64,000 bases of DNA, from assembly GCA_964017235.1 (NCBI GenBank), contig OZ024931.1:108146221-108210220 (forward strand), in the 5' to 3' direction. Source of the DNA: Sabellastarte sp. h YS-2021. Taxonomy: Eukaryota; Annelida; Polychaeta; Sabellida; Sabellidae. Under the pieces are notes generated by a model. That model made no database searches. It was not told the origin of the DNA and saw nothing but the letters and a program-made list of their open reading frames with translations. Position 1 is the first letter of the stretch. Each line of letters opens with the position of its first letter. Shown here in pieces: positions 24,209 to 35,428 of the stretch. The translations under genes and the position numbers were made by a program.

Positions 24209-25580
24209 GCAATTTGACTAGGGATATTGAAAGACTATTAGTATTTATATCTATGACAATGCCCAAATATGTAATGGTTTTAGTGGGAGAGGTCAATTTT
24301 GTAGAATTCAGAGGGAGACCGAGTTCATCCAATAAAGTACACTAGTTTTTGAAAACTGTGTCAGCCTTAAACCTAGGTAGGACTGCTGCTACGTAATTGT
24401 CTATGCAGCAATGTAACTTAACTTGATCCCTCATGAGGTAAGCTACAGCCTCAGAAATTAACTGGAACAAAGCTGTCCCATGGACCCAGCTGAACCCGAC
24501 CGATCAAGGAAATACTGATCATTAACTTTAAGACCAAACTTAAGAGAGTCAGCTGGGTCCACATGAAGATTCCTAAACGCTCTCTCTACAGGGTCATTCT
24601 CAGTATTTATAATGTCATGAGTAATTCCATCAATGGAGGGGAGTTTTAATGTAAATAAAGTACCATCAAACAAATCTTTGGTTACATGATCATTCAAAGA
24701 ATTGCCTTTAGGATACAACAGATCCAGAATCACTCTTCTACTATCCCCTTCTTTTTGTCGGGTCATTAAAGGTGAGCAATGATATTCTGTATGGTTCACA
24801 ATATTACTGGGGCCAAGCATGGCTCCCAAGTTGAGTACTTTCATTAAGTACTTCTAAATACTGCAGAGTGATGATTACGGATATCCGTATTATATAACTC
24901 TGAGTGACCATGAATCAAAAGGGGAAACCAAAGCCTAATATACTAAATTAATCTATCGTCCAGATAACCCTGCTACTTCTCCCAACCATTAATATTTAAA
25001 CCAGAAACAATTGGAATTCTCACTTTTTGATAATTGGGCTTGCTAGTAGATATATAAAATCACATCAGCTACTGGCAGACATGTACTAATCGAATTAATA
25101 TCGACTGGGGGTCTATCTAGGCCTATAAATTTAAAATCTGTGGCTTCTAAGGCCAAATAACCTACAGTCTGGGTGGGAATGTTAAAGTCCCAAACTGTAT
25201 TGTAACGTGGCTTAACGTGGCTAGCTATTGCAGCCCTGAGCCATTGTCTTTGCAGTACTCGAGTCAGTAGACTTACAAACGTGACCTAGTGTGACTGAAT
25301 CAAAATGGTGATCACAATACTGCACTTTCTCTTGAGAGGACCTACTCTCTGATCAACTGATTCTGCTTGAGATACGAGTTAATCAATAATGTGTACCATA
25401 TAATCGGTATAGGAGACCCATGCTGGTCCAAACTGTATTGTAACATGGCTAGCTATTGCAGCCCTGAGCCATTGTCTTAGCAGTACTCGAGTCAGTAGAC
25501 TTACAAACGCGACCTGGCATGATCGAATCAAAATGGTGATCACAATACTGCACTTCCTCTTGAGAGGACCCACTCTCTGG
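24209..25580 (-). mobile_element. YR-retroelement pol fragment (copy A)
   Basis: A close duplicate of 27243-28390. The translation shows RT blocks on the minus strand: GAMLGPSN, CSPLMTRQK, LPSIDG (24844-24458), then LGLPLNSTKLTSPTK and YLGIVIDINT (24332-24063). The catalytic DD is altered: the copy at about 27435 reads CIDDY, while this one reads CIDNY. It joins directly to a truncated Harbinger on the left and to the second Harbinger family on the right. Confidence 0.82.
25190..25580. repeat. Internal tandem duplication within copy A
   Basis: The segment beginning CCAAACTGTATTGTAAC at 25190 recurs at about 25428 and runs to 25580 (period about 238). The first unit also has a small repeat, ACGTGGCTTAACGTGGCT. 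Copy B at 28235 has a single unit. Confidence 0.8.
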
Positions 25581-26880
25581 TGGAAACTGAGGCAGCAGGC
25601 CCCTATTCAGGCCTTGCTGTACACAGTGGCCAGGGTGCTATGATAACAATGGTGAATGTGGTAGAATCCTGTTAAATTGCAATTTGCAGAGATTAGCACA
25701 AAGGAAGTGTAAAACTGTGGACAAATGGTTAAAATCAAGAAATCAATGATGTCCTACAACCCTACTGTGATGGAGTCATGATGTATTGTGAGGTCCGTGC
25801 AAAAGCATTGTGAACAAGTGAAGAGCTTGTGAGACTTTGCTATGAATTGCATGATCATTGAATATGGAAGTATGAGAGATACAGAACTATGTGCTCTTGA
25901 GAATTGCTTGTGACTAGTAAAAATGTGTTGCGATGCAGAGCAAATCATGATAAAGATCCCGAGATGTTGTAGAATCTACTGTGAGTGCATTGAAAATGGG
26001 TTATGAAACCTTTTAATTTTCATATAACCAGATCCAGATTTCATTCATACATAGTTTTTTACATAGACTTTTGCAGCAAATTTATGGGCTTCAACCCAGG
26101 GCACAAAAGTACTGAATCAAACCTTGGCTGGCAAGAAGGCTTCACTTTGGCCACTACGACTGACTCTTAAAAGAGCTGGAGAATGAAGATCTGGCTGGCT
26201 TCCGTAATGTTTTTAAAATGGACCCTGCCATATTTTGAGAGGTTCTACTGAGAATGGGCCTAAGAATTCAAAAGCATACTCCAGTTCTTGGCTATTGGTG
26301 AGAGATACAGAAGTCTGATGTATGGGTTTCATGTGGTGCACAACACAATTTCCCTCATTGTGCATCCATGCTGTGATGCCATTTTGACAAATACTCAGAT
26401 GAAGTTATGCATTGCCCAAGGACTAGTGACCTGAGGACTGCAGTAGCTGCAGAATAGTCATCATGATGGAATTTCCGACAATAGATGGCAAGCATGTGGT
26501 GATTATATGTCCCAAGCATGGATGTTCACTCTATTTTAACTACAAGGATTTCCACTCAATCATTCTCTTTGCATTGGTGGATGCCAACTACAAATATATG
26601 TGGGTGGATGTTGGCAGCAATAACGTATCAGCTATTGTATTTCTAACGTCAGGAATGGGAAGAACTTGCAATTTAATGTCATTATAAGCCATCAACAACC
26701 AAATGTTACTGATACATAAGGCTCAAAATGGATCTTTAGTTTTTCCAGACATGATTATCTTGACTACACTGTAATTATCCCCAAAAAATTGTTATGCGCA
26801 TTTGACGCCATTGGCTACTCCATAATTGCAGAGCAATTAAGACATTGAGCATATCCAAATGAACAATTGTTAAGTGAAAA
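25581..26880 (+). mobile_element. Harbinger family 2, copy X
   Basis: Begins TGGAAACTGAGGCAGCAGG, the same first bases as the copy at 30586, after completely different flanks. This suggests a real element end. It carries a leader of about 500 bases and then a transposase relic (26165-26790). Its right part joins retroelement copy B at 26880. Confidence 0.7.
26165..26790 (+). pseudogene. Harbinger family 2 transposase relic X
   Basis: Starts with ELENEDLAGF and FKMDPAIF, with several stops. The longest frame (26463-26687) contains the first Asp in IDGKHVVIICPKHG and the second in FALVDANYKYMWVDVG. A degraded AINNQMLLI block follows. The region with the catalytic Glu is not recognisable. Confidence 0.72.
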
Positions 26881-28960
26881 TTTTAAATCTGCCTGACAGG
26901 AGTAGCATGAACTTGTTTCCTCCATACTCCACCTAACGCCGTAAGAGAGGTGTCAAGAAAGAGCATTTGTTCTTGATCCACTTCAAACTTTTTGAAATAA
27001 GTCACCCCATTGAATCGGGGTAAGAATTGGCAAAACAAAGCAATATCTTTCTGGAATTCCTGATCTAAATGAATTTTCTTCTTATTAGAATTCTTACAGA
27101 ATAAAGCCAATATAGGAGTGATAAAGACACAAGCAAGTTGCACACATTTTTGAATGTAGAAGAAGCTTGCATATAAGGGATTGAAATTACCTTTTGGTTA
27201 AATACTTTTTACAGCTAACCTTTTTACACTCTTCTCAAATCTCCTGCAATTTGACTGGGTATATTGAAAGACTATTAGTATTTATATCTATGACAATGCC
27301 CAAATATGTAGTGGTTTTAGTGGGAGAGGTCAATTTTGTAGAATGCAGAGGGAGACCGAGTTCATCCAATAAAGTACTAGCTTTTGAAAACTGTGTCAGC
27401 CTTAAACCTAGGTAGGACTACTGCTACGTAATCGTCTATGCAGCAATGTAACTAAACTTGATCCCTCATGAGGTAAGCTACAGCCTCAGAAATTAACTGG
27501 AACAAAGCTGTCCCATGGACCCAGCTGATCCCGACCGATCAAGGAAATACTGATCATTAACTTTAAGACCAAACTTAAGAGAGTCAGCTGGGCCCACATG
27601 AAGATTCCCCTCTCTCTTCATCAACCTTAACCAATACAGGGTCATTCTTGGTATTTATAATGTCATGAGCAAATCCATCAATGGAGGGGAGTTTTAATGT
27701 AAATATAGTACCATCAAACAAATCTTTGGTTACATGATTATTCAAAGAATTGCCTTTATGGTACAACAGATTCACCAGAATCACTCCACTACTATCCCCT
27801 TCCTTTTGTCGGGTCATTAAAGGTGAGCAATGATATTCTGTATGGTTCACAAAATTACTGGGGCCAAGCATGGCTCCCAAGTTGAGTTGTTTTATTAAGT
27901 ACTTCTAAATACTGCAGAGCGATGATTATGGATATCTGTATTATATAACTCTGAGTGACCATGAATCAAAAGGGGAAACCCAAACCTAATATACTGAATT
28001 AATCTATCGTCCAGATAACCCTGCAGGTACTTCTCCCAACCATTAATATTTAAACCAGAAACAATTGGAATTCTCGCTTCTTGATAATTGGGCTTGCTAG
28101 TAGATAAAATCACATCAGCTACCTGCAGACGTGTACTAATCGAATTAATATTGACTGGGGTCTATCTAGGTCTATAAATTTAAAATGTGTGGCTTCTAAG
28201 GCCAAATAACCTACATCTGGGTGGGAATGTTAAAGTCCCAAACTGTATTGTAACATGGCTAGCTATTGCCGCCCTGAGCCATTGTCTTTGTAGTACTCGA
28301 GTCAGTAGACTTACAAATGCGACCTGGCGTGACCGAATCGAAATGGTGATCACAATACTGCACTTCCTCTTGAGAGGACCCACTCTCTGATCAGCTGATT
28401 CTGCTTGAGATACGAGATCATTAATAATGTGTACCATATAATTGGTATAGGAGCACCCATGCTGGTCCAAGCATGATTTAAAAATCATTATGAGCAGTCT
28501 TGGCTAATAAACCCTCTTGAGTTGTATAATAATTGACTCTAGTAGGCTCGAGTAGCCTAAACTGAAGAGTACCCACAATCTGAAGGTAGCCCAACCCCCC
28601 CATGAAAGGGGTTAGGGTCACAAGCTATTCTCTTTGATTAAGTGACCAAATATAATATCCTTGAATTATATCAAAGTCATTTGAAATAAGTACACAACCT
28701 GCCCCAACTGACTGCCATGGGTGCTCCAATAATTCGAAAAAGAGACACTGATGCCAGACTTTTTAACTGCACATGACCGGCCACATTTATCATAAATCCA
28801 CTGACCAGTACTATTTTCTCCCCCAGGACCTCAGCAGTACCGCAACAATTCAATTCCAGCAATGTGTCATATATAGCTAACAAAAAATAATGACCAACGT
28901 CACAAAAGTAACTGCTGTGGCCCTGGGGAGAACCCACATACTCATCACAACTGTGATACA
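26881..28960 (-). pseudogene. RT-RNase H (pol) relic of copy B
   Basis: Blocks in order: EARIPIVSGLNINGW (28113-27895), GAMLGPSN and SPLMTRQKEG (27880-27584), a gap removing the VDISRAF palm block, FGLKVNDQYFLD, the catalytic CIDDY (about 27435), LGIVIDINTN (about 27280), then FCQFLPRFNG and LFLDTSLTALGG, the start of RNase H (27143-26883). Several stops and frame changes interrupt it. Identification rests on alignment by eye with 33073-35238. Confidence 0.78.
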
Positions 28961-29149
28961 ACATTTTTACTGAACAAAATTACTTTGCAATTCATTATAA
29001 AAGTTACAACTTGCACCACCAGCCAAACAATAATTAAAGTCTTTATCTCTGTTATGTCCATAGGCACCAAAATCAATTAACTTACTGCCTTTACAAAAAA
29101 TATTTTTTTATAATTCACAGAAAGTTCTGTCCAGGTGATCGTCCAGGAT

Positions 29150-30420
29150 CCTATCTTGCAGTACTGGATTTAGCTTCTGGTACCTTATTGCCATTCTTAA
29201 CAGTGCACTTGAATTCTGGATGAGTCATGAAATATCCTTGCTTGTGACAAAATAGGCATATATGCTTGTAAATCCCATAGTGACCGTCACTATTGCAGCT
29301 ACCATCAATAAAAAAATTACAAACTCTGGTTTTACTTGAAGCAGTCTTGAGATTCTGGCTATTAAGAACAGCAATCTTTAATGAACTTACACGATGAAGA
29401 GCCCACTGTGTTGTGTCATCCAAACGCAACCTGCCTTCCTCTGCCTCTGTCATGGAAACAGCCCACGCAGCTCACACTGCCGCCCACGGAAGGGCTATGG
29501 CATCACGCAATGCAAGATTTACCTGTGTAAGCACCTGATCTATTAAAGTGTTATCGTCTATCTGCATCACCTGCAGCCCACTGTTGTAAACTCATATCAT
29601 CATAAGCTGGCTTACATGAATTCACTGAAGCCACAAAGCCCTCATTTGGCCACCTCCGTCTGGTGTGGCGTTAGGTGTTTCTGTGGTGTTATATCTACCA
29701 GATTTATGTCTAGCAGAGAGAGGCTTACCTGGAATCACTCCTGCTGTATACATGCCTTATAATGGGCCAGTAAATTAGAAAGCACACTGGAAACTTCAGG
29801 AAAAGATCTCAGCTTGTCAACACTGGGAGTAATTGCATCCCTACAGTATCCTTGCCTCTGTTCTACAGCTCTGCCGCGACTGGCTGTTGCCTTGTTGTTG
29901 TCCTGTCCTGTGCTGAGAGATCCTGGATATGACACCTCTTCTCTAACTGGCCACTTGTATGAATTGATCAAGTTAGCATGCAGTGGTATGTCCTCTACAG
30001 TGTTCTTCACTGGCGATGCAGGCTTGGGTTTTGGTAATCTGAAGGTCACATTGTCTTTTCCTGCAGCGACAGAGAATGGGAGTAGAACTAACCATACTGT
30101 TACCTTCAATTCTCTCCATCCGCATCATAATTTGACAGTTAGATTCCTCAAACCGCACAAACATACTCAGCATAGCCTCAGTACCCACTACTTGTGATTG
30201 TAAACTCAACAGCTCGTCACTCTTAGACATGGCCTGGCTCACCTCATTCAGGTAAGATCCATCAGTATTGCTAACAGTTAAGTCCTGCTCCTGCGCATTT
30301 TTCTTACCCACATTTTTCTTATTTTTAGGTTTATTAGATGAAAGTTTCTTTTTCTTACTAGTAGTTAATGATGACTACTTCCTGGTTGAAGGAATAATAT
30401 CCGTGTATGAAAACATAAAA
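29150..30420 (-). pseudogene. Gag relic of copy B
   Basis: Lys-rich start (KKKKLSSNKPKNKK) and a coiled-coil-like region, then a frame change to PKPKPASPVKNTVED and LRSFPEVSSVLSNLLAHY. Next come stops near 29600, LALRDAIALPWAAV, and the final frame (29453-29151) with VCNFFIDGSC ... KHICLFC ... HPEFKC. It is most like the gag relic at 14540-15619. Confidence 0.72.
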
Positions 30421-30585
30421 CTTCTAAAACTAAATAAAATAACCTTGTGTGTCCTTTGACTACATGAATCAATATGAAAGACCCTATCGATACAGAAGTT
30501 TAATGAGGCATGACCTGTTTTGTGATTGGATGCGCCCAATAACAATAATAATTTTTATAAATTTAAAGTATATATGGTAGGGTGG

Positions 30586-31064
30586 AAACTGAGGCAGCAG
30601 GCCTCTATTCAGGCCTTGCTGTACACAGTGGCCAGGGTGCTATGATAACAATGGTGAATGTGGTAGAATCCTGTTAAATTGCAATTTTCAGAGATTAGCA
30701 CAAAGAAAGTGTGAAACTGTGGTCAAATGGTTAAAATCAAGAAATCAATGATATCCTGCAACCATACTGTGATGGAGTCATGATGTATTGTAAGGTCAGT
30801 GAAAAAGCATTGCGAACGAGTGAAGAGCTTGTGAGACTTTGCTATGAATCACATGATCATTGAATATGGAAGTATGAGAGATACAGAATTATGTGCTCTT
30901 GAGAATTGCTTGTGACTAGTAGAAATGTGTTGCGATGCAGAGCAAATCATGATAAAGATCCCGAGATGTTTTAGAATCTACTGAGAGTGCATTCAGAATG
31001 GGTTACCAAACCATTTCATTTTCATATAACCAGATCCAGATTTCATTCATACATAGTTTTTTTA
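30586..31064 (+). mobile_element. Harbinger family 2, copy Y, 5' part
   Basis: Over 90% like copy X by eye across its leader (TGGAAACTGAGGCAGCAGG to CATTCATACATAGTTTTTT). It is interrupted at 31064, and copy X shows the uninterrupted sequence. The other half resumes at 36942 with AGACTTTTGCAGCAAATTTA. Confidence 0.85.
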
Positions 31065-31099
31065 ACAGAATGCAATACATTCCCTCACCCCAAAAGTGA

Positions 31100-31413
31100 T
31101 GGTCAAAGGTCAAAGTGGACCATCAAGGTCAACACTACCATGAATGATGTGACAAGAGCAATTCATATAACTTCTATGACAGTTAAAGTGTATAGGCTGG
31201 TTCATATTCATCCCAGACTCAGAGTGACCTTCAGGTCCAATCCCAGTAAGGTCAAAACAGAGATACCTAACCAAGTTACCAAAGGAAGGTAAGGACTAGA
31301 AAGGTTTTAATAATGCTGAAGTGAAAGTTCAGTAATAAGAGATGAAATTGACCTCTGAGTCAAGAATAAGGTCAGATAGCAAATTATAATCTCCTCACCA
31401 AGATGAGAGGTCA
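31100..31413. promoter_or_regulatory. Cluster of AGGTCA nuclear-receptor half-sites
   Basis: A direct repeat with one-base spacing, TGGTCAAAGGTCA (31100-31112); TCAAGGTCA (31123-31131); TGACCT with AGGTCC (31225-31238); AGGTCA at 31249, 31369 and 31408; TGACCT at 31349. By consensus these fit DR1 and monomeric ERR/NR5A-type sites. Degenerate AAGGTCA-rich repeats are also common in animal genomes, so function is unproven. Confidence 0.45.
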
Positions 31414-31620
31414 AAGGCGATTACAAAGTCAAGGGTTAACTCTGATGCTATAATGCGTATGCATTTCAACACAGGAAATACCCGATTGGGTTTTTAATTT
31501 TTATTATACAATTACACACAAATTTCTATCACTAAAATTTTCTTTTAAGACACACAATATAATTACAAACACTATTTTTAAAAATGTAACTTATGTTTCA
31601 TCTGCACCCCGGATGGACGC

Positions 31621-31686
31621 GGTGCCCGAGCCCGCAGCGCCGCCAAGGTATAAACCATAAACGTGGCTACGGGCAAGCCCGGCACC
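31621..31686 (+). ncRNA. Candidate structured RNA, twister-like (type P5 layout)
   Basis: A GC-rich island folds into nested stems: 31621-26 with 31681-86 (GGTGCC/GGCACC), 31630-34 with 31670-74 (GCCCG/CGGGC), 31639-43 with 31663-67 (GCCGC/GTGGC, one G-U), and 31647-49 with 31654-56 (GGT/ACC) closing an ATAA loop. Internal loops hold ATAAAC and AAGCCC. The string TAAACGTGGC ... GGGCAAGCCCGG resembles the twister core, in which cleavage falls between U and A before AA (here 31658/31659). It lies in the 3' trailer of retroelement D, antisense to its genes. The similarity is from memory of the motif and was not scored. Confidence 0.35.
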
Positions 31687-32088
31687 AAACTGGAAATTTT
31701 TATAAATTTTACATGAATATTTACATTTGACTAAGATGCAGATGATGAATAATGTACTCCTATACTTAACATTTTTGACATGAAGCTCTAATATAATATG
31801 AAATTTAAATTTCTGTGGACATTAACTACAATGCCATATAACAAGTGGCAACTAATAAGCTGGAAGCCACAGTTGTGAATATAATGACCCAATTTAACAA
31901 TTATTAAGAACAAAGAGGTTAACCTCGAATAGGAAGTTAATTTTTGGGTGATCTCGAAATATAATGAATATTAGAAAAGGTAACCCCCCTGAAATGCCCC
32001 AGGGGAACTTCCCCTGAATTTTCTTACTTACTGAATTATAAGGAGGAGACATGATAATGAAACATAGCAACATTCACCCAAACACCCA

Positions 32089-33076
32089 TCAATGGGGTAG
32101 GTGTAGTCGAAAAGCTTGTAAAAGAGGATCAGAATGAGTGTGAGTAGTTGTATGAATATATCGCCAGACACAATCTGACTTGGCCTTGGGTTTTTATGGC
32201 CTCAATGGGGACCCCATGTTGGAAGGCCCAAGAGGCCCCAGACCTTCTAAAGGTATGGAAAGTGATGTGCTTATCTTCCCAACCTAACATACGAGTGATG
32301 CGTGTCAAATGCTTCCTAACTATACTGTCAGTAAGGGGAAACCAAGAACCTTGCCTACATATTGAAAACAATGGATCATCCTGAGATCCAGGAACCAAGG
32401 CCAACATATGTTTTAATGCTGTGACAGGGCATAGCCTGGAGTGAGGCAATACTGGGATATGTATACGTGCAATCTTATCCCTAGCCTGTAAGGTTTTTGA
32501 CCATTTAACAAGAATAATGGCCATGTCATGAGAAAAAATAATGTCACCTCTCGCTAGGTGTCTAGAACCATCAAAATTTTTAAAACTGTGTGGGACCATG
32601 TTGGAAAGTCTCAAAAATGAGAAGAAAGCCAGTAGGTAGAGTGATGTAAAGACCTGTGGGGCCTCCAGCTTTGCAGTGACCTCCAGAATACTAATCAACA
32701 TGTCCTGGGTAAGTATAGGAGTATTTTTGATCACCAAAGGTCTATTGATTTTTAGAGATCTAATAAACATTTGAATCTTTTCATCTCTAAATGATGTGGT
32801 AGGAATATTGTAAATGACACAGTAAGCTCGAATACCAGCCAAATAATTGGAGATATTTGAGGGGGTATGGTGATTCTGATATAAGTATTCCATAAAAGCC
32901 AATATTGTATGGACATTTACCTGAGATGGCAGCAGTCCAGCCACCACCAGAAATGCCATGAAGTCTGAAAACATTCTACTGTAAGCTCGTCGTGTGGCTG
33001 GCCTGAAGGATTGAAGCAACCGAGCAAACGCCCTGGTGGTCAGCTGGACTGCTGCAGAAGGCATATCTACAATCAT
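32089..33076 (-). pseudogene. Tyrosine recombinase of element D, frameshifted before the catalytic Tyr
   Basis: A 315-residue frame from ATG at 33076. It has an N-terminal SAM-like core-binding region (FRPATRRAYSRMF, FMEYL, about residues 20-90), then the catalytic domain with Arg156 in FSFLRLSN and the HTFRR box (His274, Arg277). After about residue 299 this frame ends abnormally at 32129. The neighbouring frame gives the expected SDCVWRYI with the nucleophilic Tyr and continues to a stop at 32089-32091. A single-base change near 32195-32205 explains this. The enzyme would integrate circular element DNA. It is otherwise intact, so the copy is young or the shift is a sequencing error. It overlaps pol by four bases. 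Confidence 0.85.
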
Positions 33077-35238
33077 AAATCATGGTTTAATTTGGTCAAA
33101 TCAATATGAGTGTGAATCCACATCAAATTGGGAACATATTGATGCAATAAATGCCAGGATGCAGTATCAAACTTAAACCTAGATAAGAGGTCAGCAACTA
33201 CATTATTTTTACCTGGAATATGCTCGATATGAATAGATATGTTAAATATTGCTGATATAAGCCATATATTACGGGCACACAATGCAAGTACAGAATCTTT
33301 GGTCCTACCAGAGGTCAGTACTTCAACCACGGCCATATTGTCGCATTTGATTCGTAATTTTTTGCATGACCACTGAGTGGCCCAGATTTTTAGAGCTACA
33401 ACTATGTTAAGCATCTCCAAGTGTACAATTGAGTAATTATTAAAATTTTTTGGTATGGGAAGGGCATAACACTGATTAAGAAATATGCCTCCAAAGCCTG
33501 TCAAACAGGCATCTAAATGCAGCTCAGCTTGGACTGGTTTAACATCATAATAAACTACACCATTGAATTGTTTAAGCAAGGTAACAAACCATTTTAAATC
33601 CTTAAAGAAATCGACAGTCAGCCTAGTAGATGAGTTACCCTTCATGGATCTAAGAAACTGAAGCATACGGTTCAAAAATGCCCTGGCTGGTCGGACACAT
33701 TTTGATACATATAAGAGAGATCCTAACAAAGATTGTAGCTCTCTCTTTGAGCAAAATTTGTTGTCTTGCCATTCATCACACATTTTTACAATATTGTCTA
33801 ATTTTTCAGGGGGAACAGACATAGTTCTAGTCTCAGTATCGATTAATATGCCTAAGCACACCATAGAAGTAGGAGGAGATACCAACTTCTTACTGTTCAG
33901 TGTCAGACCCAATTGGTGTAAAAGATCGACTAAAAATTGAAAAACAGGTTGAATTTTTGAGGGAATGCCACATTGGATTATATCATCCACATAATTGAAC
34001 AGATCATGAAAGCCATGTTTCCTCATTATGAATCTAATACTATCTGTCACTTTTTCAAAGAAAATTGAGCCATGCCTGTACCCAAAAGGTATCGATTGAT
34101 CGATATAATAAGAATCTAACTTTAAACCTAGCAAATTAATATCCCCTGGGTCAACTTTAAGTTGGCGAAAGGCCCGGCTGATGTCGACTTTACACAACAA
34201 AGATCCGGGTCCCAGTTCAATAAGTCTTTCAACAATGTCATCAACAGATGGGTAATTGAGAATGAAATCTGAGCCTAAATAGTTATCTTTTTGCACACCA
34301 GCATTAACAGACTTGCCTTTTGGCCAGCTTAAGTCGACAATAGTTCGCCTGGTGTCTGAGTCAGGTTTGTCCCTTGTCATAAAAGGTGAGATGTGCAATG
34401 AGATGGGCTTATGTTCAAATGGCCCCAATATGGCCCCATGTTTCAATTCTTCACGAATATAAGTTTGAACATGAGAAGAATACTGTTTAGCTGAAGCATG
34501 ATTTTCCTCAGTAGATACAAGCTCAATATTGGTGTCAAAATCAAGAGGAAACCCGAATTCCAATAAGTCAAGCAACTGGGTATCCCAGTAGTCCTTTAAG
34601 TGAAATTTCCACTTATTTATGTTCAAATTTGAAACCACTGGAATCCGAGCTCCCAGAAAGTTTGGACATCCAAACTGCTTTACTGACTTGTGTAACTGTA
34701 AGGGGTCACTAATGGGTTGATTTTTTGTCTCTGGGCCCTCATACTTTTGCAAGGTACTTAGGGGTATCACCCCAAAAGATTCGCCCATTTGATTTTTGCA
34801 AGCCACATAATCAGGACAATTTTTTGCCTGCCTGATGACACTAGGGGCAACTCTTTTCTTCAACAATGCTTTATCGAATTTATCACAATCTTCCAAGTTT
34901 TCAGTATGATATGAACTTACATTCAGTCCAGTATCGCCAGGAGCAGTTCCCACTGCTTGGATTTCACATTCAAGCGTGTCAAAATCATCTAAAAACAAAC
35001 CTTCTTCCATCAAAGGTTCGAACCTATTCTTACACACAATGATATTTTCACTTGGACAATTTTTTATGGTTTTACAAAACTTAGTTTTTTGTTTAAAAGG
35101 CTGATGAGGCATATTTTGAGACAGCTTAGCACCTTCCTTGAACAACTCAAGAGGCTCACCTGGTTTCCTTGCAACTTGAGTACCCACCAGAGGTGTAGCT
35201 TGCCCATGGCCCTTCTGGCCCAAGTTAGCCCTGGCCAC
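33073..35238 (-). CDS. Reverse transcriptase-RNase H polyprotein of element D
   Basis: An intact 721-residue frame. The N-terminal 190 residues are unrecognised, then ARIPVVSNLNINKW (about 215). The RT follows: HGAILGPF, SPFMTRDK, TIVDLSWPKG, LCKVDISRAFRQL (palm motif A Asp), FGYRHGSIFF, the YVDD catalytic pair at residues 416-419, and CLGILID. The RNase H domain (about 565-690) has LDA, HLEM, CDN and ADLLSR, giving all four acidic residues. No methyltransferase domain follows. The last four bases overlap the recombinase start, which suggests coupled translation. The upstream gap to gag is 190 bases, so the ATG at 35238 or an earlier shift from gag could serve as the start. All catalytic residues are present, so this is potentially functional. 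Confidence 0.92.
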   Translation of the reverse strand: MARANLGQKGHGQATPLVGTQVARKPGEPLELFKEGAKLSQNMPHQPFKQKTKFCKTIKNCPSENIIVCKNRFEPLMEEGLFLDDFDTLECEIQAVGTAPGDTGLNVSSYHTENLEDCDKFDKALLKKRVAPSVIRQAKNCPDYVACKNQMGESFGVIPLSTLQKYEGPETKNQPISDPLQLHKSVKQFGCPNFLGARIPVVSNLNINKWKFHLKDYWDTQLLDLLEFGFPLDFDTNIELVSTEENHASAKQYSSHVQTYIREELKHGAILGPFEHKPISLHISPFMTRDKPDSDTRRTIVDLSWPKGKSVNAGVQKDNYLGSDFILNYPSVDDIVERLIELGPGSLLCKVDISRAFRQLKVDPGDINLLGLKLDSYYIDQSIPFGYRHGSIFFEKVTDSIRFIMRKHGFHDLFNYVDDIIQCGIPSKIQPVFQFLVDLLHQLGLTLNSKKLVSPPTSMVCLGILIDTETRTMSVPPEKLDNIVKMCDEWQDNKFCSKRELQSLLGSLLYVSKCVRPARAFLNRMLQFLRSMKGNSSTRLTVDFFKDLKWFVTLLKQFNGVVYYDVKPVQAELHLDACLTGFGGIFLNQCYALPIPKNFNNYSIVHLEMLNIVVALKIWATQWSCKKLRIKCDNMAVVEVLTSGRTKDSVLALCARNIWLISAIFNISIHIEHIPGKNNVVADLLSRFKFDTASWHLLHQYVPNLMWIHTHIDLTKLNHDL

Positions 35239-35428
35239 ATCAGCAAAAGACTTACCAGCAACAACAGGCTTATAACTGTTGCTGGCGTCAAACCACTAAC
35301 TACAGTTTTCCTACAACAAAAACTATTAAAAACATACCTATCAACAAACTTTTGATTTTTACACAGATTAACAACATTTTTCTGGACACAATCAGGCTGC
35401 CATGTAGCCTTATCGACTATGCCCAGAG

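Larger units (their letters stand above)
26881..30585 (-). mobile_element. YR-type retroelement copy B (gag and pol, 3' part lost)
   Basis: On the minus strand the order is gag (30420-29150), a spacer, then pol (about 28960-26881). The element stops in the middle of RNase H at 26881, where the second Harbinger family abuts, so the recombinase is absent. The gag Cys/His cluster and the pol ARIPIVSGLNING block show that it belongs to the same order as the element at 31065-36941 but a different family. Confidence 0.78.
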
